This document shows, one piece after another, positions 1 to 4,199 of a stretch of 5,971 bases of DNA. This DNA is from Paracoccaceae bacterium. Lineage in GTDB: Bacteria > Pseudomonadota > Alphaproteobacteria > Rhodobacterales > Rhodobacteraceae. The position numbers were made by a program, and so were the translations under genes. Below the pieces are notes generated by a model that saw only the letters and a list, made by a program, of their open reading frames with translations, was not told the origin of the DNA and did not search any database. Position 1 is the stretch's first letter; each line of letters opens with the position of its first letter. Where the stretch lies: the NCBI GenBank assembly GCA_016764835.1, contig JAESRD010000271.1, positions 1 to 5,971 of the forward strand, read 5' to 3'.

Positions 1-119
1 AAATCCTGAGCCTTTCCCAACGTACGATTGATTCCTATGTGGCTTCAATGTACAAAAAAATGGACGTGGTAAACCGCGCTTCAGCAATTGCGCTTGCTTG
101 CCAGGCTCAAGTTATCTAA
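1..119 (+). CDS. LuxR-family regulator, C-terminal end only (partial)
   Basis: This is the last 39 codons of a gene that begins outside the window. Reading from base 3, the frame is open to a TAA at 117-119 and gives a peptide starting ILSLSQRTIDSYVASMYKKM. The pattern LSxRTIDSYVxxMYKKMxVxNRxxAIxxA is the recognition-helix half of a LuxR/FixJ-type (GerE) helix-turn-helix, which binds DNA and usually sits at the C-terminus of quorum-sensing or response regulators. The protein ends about 8 residues after the conserved NRASAIALA segment, which is normal for the family. The N-terminal sensor domain is not visible, so the signal it responds to cannot be told. Base composition is less G/C-rich than in the genes to the right, which may mean a different origin. 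Confidence 0.85.
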   Translation, partial: ILSLSQRTIDSYVASMYKKMDVVNRASAIALACQAQVI

Positions 120-150
120 CTAAAATACTTTCGTTTTCTATATTTTGTTT

Positions 151-172
151 GCAGCTTTTCGGCTGTTTTTTT
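151..172 (+). terminator. Weak intrinsic terminator after the LuxR-type gene
   Basis: CAGC (152-155) and GCTG (162-165) can pair around a TTTTCG loop, with an extra G-T wobble pair outside. Seven T follow at 166-172. The site lies about 30 bases after the regulator's stop codon. The stem is only 4-5 bp, so termination efficiency is uncertain. Confidence 0.4.
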
Positions 173-220
173 GCTGTGCAACATCGCAAGTCACAGAAAT
201 ATTTGCGTTTTTAAAAAGCA

Positions 221-242
221 ATACCGTATTTATACCGTATTG
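221..242. repeat. Two tandem 11-bp repeats, each a small palindrome
   Basis: ATACCGTATTT (221-231) is followed directly by ATACCGTATTG (232-242). The 9-bp core ATACCGTAT is itself an inverted repeat (ATAC-C-GTAT), so two identical palindromes lie 11 bp apart, about one helical turn, on the same face of the DNA. This is the geometry of a cooperative repressor or activator site. It lies in the A/T-rich stretch between the LuxR-type gene end and the oxygenase remnant. No protein can be assigned to it from the sequence. Confidence 0.45.
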
Positions 243-288
243 TGGCTCACCCCCCCCAAATTGTATTGCTGTCCTTGTCTAAAACGAG

Positions 289-758
289 GAGGCCCGGGCT
301 ATACCAGCTACGCGTCATTGACCGATCTTGGCTGGCGGTTTCCGATCTTCAAAGACCTTGTCAAAGTGCTCAACAAACATGTGGCCGCATTTGCCAAAGA
401 TTTAGAGTTCGATCTTGATGGTCGCAAGCTTAAGCTCGACTCGCTGTGGATCAACATTCTGCCCGAAGGCGGAATTCACACATCGCATATTCATCCGCAC
501 AGCGTGATCAGCGGCACGACTTATGTGAACATGCCTGACGGGGCCAGCGCGCTAAAACTCGAAGATCCGCGCTTGGCAATGATGATGGCCGCGCCCGGGC
601 GCAAGAAAAACGCCCGCCGCGAAATGAAGAACTTTATCTATCTTCAGCCAGAGGTTGGCGAAGTGCTGCTTTGGGAAAGCTGGTTGCGTCATGAAGTGCC
701 GCTAAACATGGCCGAAGACGAGCGGGTGACGGTGAGCTTTAATTATGGTTGGGGCTAA
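289..758 (+). pseudogene. TIGR02466-type 2OG-Fe(II) oxygenase-like gene, 5' end missing
   Basis: Intact members of this putative 2-oxoglutarate/Fe(II) oxygenase family are roughly 200 residues. Here only about the last 155 codons match, beginning at PGYTSYASLTDLGWRFPIF. The catalytic part is well kept: HIHPHSVISGT (codons at 486-518) carries the candidate iron ligands, LRHEVP (687-704) supplies the distal histidine, and ERVTVSFNYGW at the end supplies the arginine expected to bind 2-oxoglutarate. The substrate is unknown. Upstream of about base 289 the family similarity stops and A/T-rich sequence begins. The open frame could start at a TTG at 171, but that start has no ribosome binding site and the extra 40 residues look unrelated. 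I therefore call it a truncated gene. Production of a shortened protein cannot be excluded. The stop codon lies in the first unit of a tandem repeat. Confidence 0.7.
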
Positions 759-845
759 GCGCCCCACATGAAAGTATGCGGCTAAGCGCCCCACATGAAA
801 GTATGCGGCTAAGCGCCCCAGCTAAAATGCTTGGCAAAGCGCCCA
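754..845. repeat. 27-bp tandem repeat array starting at the oxygenase stop codon
   Basis: Two perfect 27-bp units (754-780 and 781-807) begin GCTAAGCGCCCCA and continue CATGAAAGTATGCG. A third copy of the 13-base core is exact at 808-820 and then degenerates. A fourth, altered core, GCAAAGCGCCCA, lies at 834-845. The first unit contains the oxygenase TAA (756-758). With the preceding GGGG, that unit can fold as GGGGC-TAAGC-GCCCC. The array separates the oxygenase remnant from the convergent DUF442 gene and may act as a weak transcription barrier, but no T-run follows. Slippage duplication is the simplest origin. Confidence 0.85.
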
Positions 846-868
846 GCCATTAAAAAGCAATCACCCGT

Positions 869-1288
869 CTAACTTTTGGCTGCATCCAGCATCGGCCGCA
901 TAGCTTCAAGATCATAGCCACCGCTGGCCGCCGCTGCGAGGATCTCATCGGTCGGCATGGTCGCGGCATTTGCCAGTGACCAGAGCATGGTTGAGCGGGT
1001 GCCACTGGCGCAATAGGCAAGAACCGGGCCGGGCGCGTCCATGGCTTTGCGCTGAATACCAATGCGGGCCTCGTCCATGGTTGGCCGGGTCACCGGGTTG
1101 GCGACGAAGATCAGCCCGGCAGCTTGCGCGGCCGCCCGCATGGCTTGCATTTGCTGTGGTGCGGCGATCTCTTCATCGGGCCGGTTGCAGATGAGAGTCT
1201 TAAAACCAAGCGCGGCGACTTGCTCCAACTCAGACGGGTCAAGCTGCGGCGCAGCGGCATAAGCGGGGGTGATTTGGCGAATATCCAT
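869..1288 (-). CDS. DUF442/TIGR01244 family rhodanese-like or phosphatase-like protein
   Basis: This is a 139-residue cytoplasmic protein of the family variously named TIGR01244 sulfurtransferase/phosphatase or DUF442. The same domain occurs at the N-terminus of Blh-type persulfide dioxygenases. It opens MDIRQITPAYAAAPQLDPSE, has the family segment CNRPDEE at about residues 34-40, NPVTRPTMD at about 64-72, and the active-site loop CASGTR at 93-98 after a hydrophobic strand (PVLAY). The loop has four residues between Cys and Arg, the length seen in rhodaneses rather than the five of classical tyrosine phosphatases, which favours sulfur transfer; this is inference. I chose the ATG at 1288 because family members start MDIRQ; an in-frame TTG lies two codons upstream. 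The gene is divergent from an ArsR repressor with persulfide-sensor cysteines, and a shared operator lies between them, so a role in reactive-sulfur handling is likely. Confidence 0.85.
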   Translation of the reverse strand: MDIRQITPAYAAAPQLDPSELEQVAALGFKTLICNRPDEEIAAPQQMQAMRAAAQAAGLIFVANPVTRPTMDEARIGIQRKAMDAPGPVLAYCASGTRSTMLWSLANAATMPTDEILAAAASGGYDLEAMRPMLDAAKS

Positions 1289-1335
1289 CAGCAATTATTA
1301 GCGCTGTTGGCCAGGTTTTGCCAGTGCGCTATATG

Positions 1336-1357
1336 ACATATCTCATAGTTGATATGT
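1336..1357. promoter_or_regulatory. Candidate operator of the ArsR-type repressor
   Basis: ACATATC (1336-1342) and GATATGT (1351-1357) are perfect 7-bp inverted arms around an 8-base spacer. The site is A/T-rich and lies in the short region between the divergent DUF442 and ArsR-type genes. A second short palindrome, ATATG-A-CATAT (1331-1341), overlaps its left side. ArsR dimers bind such imperfect palindromes across promoters, and BigR/SqrR sites are also A/T-rich inverted repeats. The site is well placed to control both genes, including autoregulation. Confidence 0.6.
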
Positions 1358-1383
1358 AAATGCTTTCGGACTATGCTGTGGCC

Positions 1384-1734
1384 ATGGAAAATACCAAAAA
1401 TTTTGTCGCCAATATGGACCCGCGGGCCATGGATAAGGCGGCCGATGAGGCGGCTGAAATGCTCAAAGTGCTGAGCAACCCGGCGCGGCTGCGGCTGCTC
1501 TGCGCTTTATTGCCGGGAGAGCTATCTGTCGGCGAGCTGGAGTTGGTTCTGGGGGCGAGCCAATCTTATGTCTCGGGCCAATTGGCGCGGATGCGGGCTG
1601 AGGGGCTGGTTGCTGCCAGTCGTGACGGGCGGACCATTCGGTATCGGCTATCAGACCCGCGCATCGGGCTGATACTTGAGCGGCTCTATGCCGTATTTTG
1701 TCCGGTAACTGAGGCAGATGCCCCGGCTGCCTAG
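1384..1734 (+). CDS. ArsR-family repressor with a BigR/SqrR-type cysteine pair
   Basis: This winged-helix transcription regulator is 116 residues long from the ATG at 1384. An in-frame ATG at 1360 would add 8 residues, but it lies 3 bases after the operator arm and leaves little room for a leader, so I prefer 1384. Neither start has a clear ribosome binding site. The segment MLKVLSNPARLRLLCALL is the ArsR dimer/helix start, SVGELELVLGASQSYVSGQL is the helix-turn-helix, and RDGRTIRYRLSD is the wing. The only two cysteines, C40 (LRLLCALL) and C106 (LYAVFCPV), sit in the two helices and 66 residues apart that carry the redox pair in BigR and SqrR. Those proteins form a disulfide or polysulfide bridge with persulfide and release DNA. 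The metal-binding ELCVCDL motif of arsenic-sensing ArsR is absent (ELSVGEL here). The divergent DUF442 gene is the likely target. Confidence 0.88.
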   Translation: MENTKNFVANMDPRAMDKAADEAAEMLKVLSNPARLRLLCALLPGELSVGELELVLGASQSYVSGQLARMRAEGLVAASRDGRTIRYRLSDPRIGLILERLYAVFCPVTEADAPAA

Positions 1735-1946
1735 GACAAAAATATCCCAACCACGACGAGCATTAGCCCAAGGAACGACACAGCCAGCGAGCCCAAATTG
1801 ACCGGCAAAATTTTGCCGAGCTTAGCGCGCAGGTCTGCGTCGCTCATTTGGGCTTTTTTGGCCCGGATCACGGCGATCAGGCTATAGATGATGCCGAAAA
1901 AGCCCAGCACGGTCAGCGCCATGCCGATGAATGTCAAAATAGCCAC
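1731..1946 (-). CDS. Small two-helix membrane protein, function unknown
   Basis: This is a 71-residue protein with two hydrophobic helices, about residues 4-27 (FIGMALTVLGFFGIIYSLIA) and 49-70 (VNLGSLAVSFLGLMLVVVGI). They are joined by a charged loop containing KKAQMSDADLRAKLGK. Both helices span the inner membrane; the positive loop probably faces the cytoplasm, with both ends outside. I do not recognise a named family. The GTG start at 1946 is supported by a ribosome binding site, AGAGGA, on the minus strand (1953-1958) with 6 bases of spacing. The stop codon overlaps that of the convergent ArsR-type gene in the shared sequence CTAG (1731-1734), leaving no room for a terminator between the genes. 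It is divergent from the GapR-type gene. No link to sulfur or nucleoid functions can be read from the protein. Confidence 0.75.
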   Translation of the reverse strand: MAILTFIGMALTVLGFFGIIYSLIAVIRAKKAQMSDADLRAKLGKILPVNLGSLAVSFLGLMLVVVGIFLS

Positions 1947-1999
1947 GCCAGATCCTCTTGCTGTGTTATTTGCCCCTAACCCGGTAGGCCATGTAGAGC

Positions 2000-2027
2000 A
2001 AGCCTTGCGTAACTTACAACGCAGCTT
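2000..2027. other. Hairpin-forming inverted repeat in the divergent intergenic region
   Basis: AAGC (2000-2003) pairs with GCTT (2024-2027), and TGCGT (2006-2010) with ACGCA (2019-2023). This gives a 9-bp stem with a 2-base bulge (CT) and an 8-base loop. It lies between the divergent starts of the small membrane protein and the GapR-type gene. No T-run follows on either strand, so it is more likely a regulatory site or an RNA leader structure than a terminator. Confidence 0.35.
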
Positions 2028-2032
2028 GGCGA

Positions 2033-2061
2033 TTGCTTATGCGCTGCCTGCGGGGCATATA
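2033..2061 (+). promoter_or_regulatory. Tentative promoter for the GapR-type gene
   Basis: TTGCTT (2033-2038) and CATATA (2056-2061) are separated by 17 bases and would place the transcript start about 50 bases before the GapR start codon. Each box matches the sigma-70 consensus at only about three positions, so this is a weak call made on position and spacing. Confidence 0.25.
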
Positions 2062-2072
2062 GGCAAAGATTT

Positions 2073-2085
2073 CGGCATAATGCCG
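2073..2085. promoter_or_regulatory. Perfect palindrome ahead of the GapR-type gene
   Basis: CGGCAT and ATGCCG flank a single A, a perfect 13-base palindrome. It ends 22 bases before the gapR ribosome binding site (AGGAG, 2107-2111) and just downstream of the tentative promoter, where a repressor would block transcription. The binding protein is unknown. In RNA the one-base loop is too tight for the full stem. Confidence 0.35.
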
Positions 2086-2117
2086 GACCAACGAGCAGAA
2101 AAAACTAGGAGCCACTC

Positions 2118-2369
2118 ATGAGTGACGAAACATCATCATCCAGCGTCGCCGGCGCAGAACTGCGTCAGTTTATTGAGCGCTATGAGCGGCTCGAATCCGA
2201 GAAAAAAGACATTGCCGAGGCGCAAAAGGAAGTGATGGCTGAGGCCAAGGGCCGGGGCTATGACACCAAGGTCATGCGCAAGCTGGTGGCGATGCGCAAG
2301 CGCGACAAGGATGATCTGGCTGAAGAAGAAGCAATTCTTGAAATGTATATGGCCGCACTTGGTATGTAG
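2118..2369 (+). CDS. gapR: GapR-type nucleoid-associated protein (DUF2312)
   Basis: This is an 83-residue cytoplasmic protein, close to the usual 80-90 residues of the family. After a short polar start (MSDETSSSSVAG) comes a long helical, coiled-coil-like region with the family sequence LRQFIERYERLESEKKDI (about 15-32). The basic segment KGRGYDTKVMRKLVAMRKRD (44-63) follows, then an acidic helix ending LEMYMAALGM. In Caulobacter, GapR forms a tetramer that clamps overtwisted, A/T-rich DNA ahead of replication and transcription and stimulates topoisomerases; assignment here is by the strong family signature. The start is fixed by AGGAG at 2107-2111, 6 bases upstream. A strong hairpin terminator follows 20 bases after the stop, so it is probably a single-gene transcript. 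A perfect palindrome in the leader suggests regulated expression. Confidence 0.93.
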   Translation: MSDETSSSSVAGAELRQFIERYERLESEKKDIAEAQKEVMAEAKGRGYDTKVMRKLVAMRKRDKDDLAEEEAILEMYMAALGM

Positions 2370-2389
2370 CGCGGGGCATGTAATTTTGG

Positions 2390-2419
2390 GGCAGGCAGTG
2401 CGCTGCCTGCCTCTCTTTA
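2390..2419 (+). terminator. Strong hairpin terminator after gapR
   Basis: GGCAGGCAG (2390-2398) and CTGCCTGCC (2403-2411) form a perfect 9-bp G/C-rich stem with a TGCG loop. A pyrimidine-rich tail, TCTCTTTA, follows. It lies 20 bases past the gapR stop, between two convergent genes, and its tail overlaps the arsH stop codon. On the minus strand no T-run follows the stem, so it serves mainly gapR but may also slow transcription from arsH. Confidence 0.75.
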
Positions 2420-3127
2420 GGTTGATTTCTCATTCACCCGGTCGATCAGCGCTTGCCCGGTCTCTTTGCGCTCCGTGTAACGGTCAACCAGATAATCGGC
2501 GCTGTCACGGGTCAGCAAGGTGAACTTCACCAGCTCTTCCATCACATCAACCATGCGGTCGTAATTGGGGGACGGTTTCATCCGGTCATCCTCACCAAAC
2601 TGCAAAAACGCTTTTGGCGTGGATGATTGGTTGGGGATGGTCAGCAGACGCATCCAACGGCCCAGAATGCGCAGCTGATTGACGGCATTAAAGCTTTGCG
2701 AGCCGCCGCAAACCTGCATTACCGCCAGTGTTTTGCCTTGCGTCGGGCGCACAGCCCCCAGCGAGAGCGGGATCCAGTCGATCTGCGCTTTCATAATGCC
2801 GGTCATGGCACCGTGCCGCTCGGGCGAGCACCAAACCATGCCCTCGCTCCATGTTACCAGATCGCGCAGCTCTTGCACTTTAGGATGCGTGGCTTCTGAA
2901 TCGTCGGGCAGGGGCATGCCGCTTGGATTATATGTCCGGGTTTCTGCCCCGAATCCGCGCAGAACGCGGGCGGCTTCTTCGGTCATTAGCCGGCTAAACG
3001 AGCGGGCGCGCAGCGAGCCGTAGAGCAGCAAAATGCGCGGCGCATGTGTGCGGCGCTGCGCCGGAAACAGCCGCGCAGTGTTGATGCCATGCAGATGCTC
3101 GGCTGCGATGTTTGGCATGTCGGTCAT
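2417..3127 (-). CDS. arsH: ArsH, NADPH-dependent FMN reductase for organoarsenicals
   Basis: This 236-residue flavodoxin-like flavoprotein has the length typical of ArsH. Characterised ArsH enzymes use NADPH and FMN to oxidise trivalent organoarsenicals such as methylarsenite to less toxic pentavalent forms, and also reduce quinones or azo dyes. The FMN phosphate loop [10 protein letters not shown] is at residues 37-46 after the strand RILLLY. The family block [20 protein letters not shown] is at 101-120, and [20 protein letters not shown] is at 140-159. The ATG at 3127 has a strong ribosome binding site, AAGGAG (3136-3141 on the complement), 8 bases upstream. A sulfotransferase-like gene in the same direction ends 70 bases upstream with no terminator between, so co-transcription is likely. 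No arsB, arsC or acr3 is in the window, and the nearby ArsR-type protein lacks the arsenic site, so the arsenic role rests on the protein alone. Confidence 0.93.
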   Translation of the reverse strand: MTDMPNIAAEHLHGINTARLFPAQRRTHAPRILLLYGSLRARSFSRLMTEEAARVLRGFGAETRTYNPSGMPLPDDSEATHPKVQELRDLVTWSEGMVWCSPERHGAMTGIMKAQIDWIPLSLGAVRPTQGKTLAVMQVCGGSQSFNAVNQLRILGRWMRLLTIPNQSSTPKAFLQFGEDDRMKPSPNYDRMVDVMEELVKFTLLTRDSADYLVDRYTERKETGQALIDRVNEKST

Positions 3128-3197
3128 TTAGGTATCTCCTTGGGCCAACGGGCGTTTTGTGGCTGCCGGTCCGGTGAGCAGATCACAGGAGTGCCGC

Positions 3198-4073
3198 TCA
3201 GGCGGCGACGAAGTCAATATCGTCGCGTTTGGCAATCTCAAGAATATCATTCTCGTAGCGGTTTATCAGATCTTCGATCAGGGCCATGTCCCAACCCGGC
3301 AGATCAACCTCTTCTTCGATCTCATCGGCCAGCGCATATTTATCGAGGAAGGCGGCAATGATCCGGCGCAATTGCAGATCACTTTGCGGTGGATGCGTGG
3401 TCAAGTAGCTTTCAAACCGGCCCATGCCCTCGGTCGACATGATGGTGCTGAGAAGCGCGTAATCTCCGATCAGCGGCAGGTCAGTGGCTGTGCGGGTGAA
3501 GCGGCGCAACAATGTGCTCCAGATCAGCGGCGTGTCTTCATTGCACCAAACGGTGAGCTTTATTGACGGAGCAGCCCGGCGGATACGCTCGATCACGTCT
3601 GACCACAGCACTTCACGCGGGTCTAGCCCCCCCATGAAGTCAAGAAAACCGCGGGTGCGGGCTTGGGCAAACACGGCCGGAATAAACGTCGCCGGGTTGC
3701 GCAGGCTGATCAGGATTTCCAGCTCATCATCGGGAAACAGCGATGCCAGTGCCTGCACTTTGGCAGTAACCGGCTCATAGAAGATACCGCCCTCAAACAC
3801 CCGCGTCGGTGTACAGATAAAGGCCGGGTTGCTCATTACCAACCGCGCTGTCTCGCTGTCGTCAAGAATTGCATCAAGCAGCACGTCGCGCGCGCCCGCT
3901 GCCGGGGCCATGCCGCCGAGGCTTTGAATGGTCTCTCGAATAAGCCGCCGGTAACGGCCATGTCCCGGCACGGCCACGCCGTTATTGGCCAATACATCGC
4001 TGTTTCGCAACAGAGATTTGATAATTTTTTCACCATCTGTGCAATGGGCGCCGATATGGGTGACTATCTGCAT
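3198..4073 (-). CDS. Sulfotransferase-like protein of unknown function
   Basis: This is a 291-residue protein, probably cytoplasmic, with no signal peptide or membrane segment. The start MQIVTHIGAHCTDGEKIIKS resembles the strand and loop (HIGxxKTGTT) by which P-loop sulfotransferases bind the 5'-phosphosulfate of PAPS. ILISLRNPATFIPAVFAQ at 120-137 resembles the 3'-phosphate motif (SLRDPxxRxxSxY). The Lys and Gly-Thr-Thr of the first loop are not conserved, so PAPS-dependent catalysis is doubtful, and the protein may be a divergent or non-catalytic member. Other recognisable segments are VWCNEDTPLIWSTLLRRF (175-192) and an acidic patch DEIEEEVDLPGWD (250-262). The ATG at 4073 has no clear ribosome binding site, and its first codons are duplicated 17 bases upstream. 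The gene is followed by arsH, probably on the same transcript. A polysaccharide or cell-surface modification role is only a guess. Confidence 0.7.
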   Translation of the reverse strand: MQIVTHIGAHCTDGEKIIKSLLRNSDVLANNGVAVPGHGRYRRLIRETIQSLGGMAPAAGARDVLLDAILDDSETARLVMSNPAFICTPTRVFEGGIFYEPVTAKVQALASLFPDDELEILISLRNPATFIPAVFAQARTRGFLDFMGGLDPREVLWSDVIERIRRAAPSIKLTVWCNEDTPLIWSTLLRRFTRTATDLPLIGDYALLSTIMSTEGMGRFESYLTTHPPQSDLQLRRIIAAFLDKYALADEIEEEVDLPGWDMALIEDLINRYENDILEIAKRDDIDFVAA

Positions 4074-4090
4074 TGAGAGACTATCTGCAT
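4062..4090. repeat. 17-bp duplication over the start of the sulfotransferase-like gene
   Basis: GACTATCTGCAT occurs at 4062-4073 and again at 4079-4090, a direct repeat with a period of 17. On the minus strand this duplicates the start codon and next three codons (ATGCAGATAGTC). The upstream ATG at 4090 opens an 8-codon frame that stops at 4064-4066, overlapping the true start in another frame. This could couple or reduce translation of the main gene. Confidence 0.75.
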
Positions 4091-4128
4091 GTGCTGGTTC
4101 TGCCTGACGCGGTTTTTTTTGTTACTGG

Positions 4129-4143
4129 GTATCCTGCTGATAC
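4129..4143. promoter_or_regulatory. Small inverted repeat between divergent genes
   Basis: GTATC (4129-4133) and GATAC (4139-4143) are perfect inverted arms around CTGCT. The site lies about midway in the 126-base region between the divergent sulfotransferase-like and iron-permease genes, so it could be an operator for either. It does not look like a Fur box. Arms this short can occur by chance. Confidence 0.3.
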
Positions 4144-4199
4144 GGGCCAATATAGGCGGTTTTCTGGACAGGGGAACCGCTTTCGGTTAGCGCAGGGCA

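Larger units (their letters stand above)
120..288. other. A/T-rich stretch with no credible gene
   Basis: This segment joins the LuxR-type gene to the oxygenase remnant. It is clearly richer in A/T than the rest of the window. It holds the weak terminator, the tandem ATACCGTAT elements and a run of eight C at 250-257. An open frame crosses it from a TTG at 171 into the oxygenase, but that part reads like random translation (rich in Cys, Tyr and His), has no ribosome binding site, and resembles no oxygenase N-terminus I know. Confidence 0.5.

Noticed and set aside
250..257. Run of eight C as a phase-variation switch
   Set aside because: It lies in the unrelated stretch before the truncated oxygenase, and no alternative frame restores a plausible N-terminus.
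171..288. Open frame from a TTG at 171 as the true N-terminus of the oxygenase
   Set aside because: No ribosome binding site, A/T-rich and odd composition, and no resemblance to family N-termini.
285..290. AGGAGG, a textbook ribosome binding site, just before the oxygenase similarity
   Set aside because: No ATG, GTG or TTG follows at usable spacing; the first in-frame candidate (TTG at 318) is 27 bases away. It may be chance or a leftover of the rearrangement.
754..845. Tandem repeats as a CRISPR array
   Set aside because: Units are directly adjacent with no variable spacers, and there are no cas genes.
1384..2416. The ArsR-type gene and arsH as parts of one arsenic operon
   Set aside because: They are on opposite strands with two unrelated genes and a strong terminator between them, and the regulator lacks the arsenic-binding cysteine motif.
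2627..3023. Plus-strand open frames opposite arsH
   Set aside because: They overlap a confidently identified gene and translate to Cys/Arg/Ser-rich sequence without recognisable motifs.
4113..4120. Run of eight T as an intrinsic terminator
   Set aside because: No stable stem precedes it, and it sits between divergent genes where no transcript should end.
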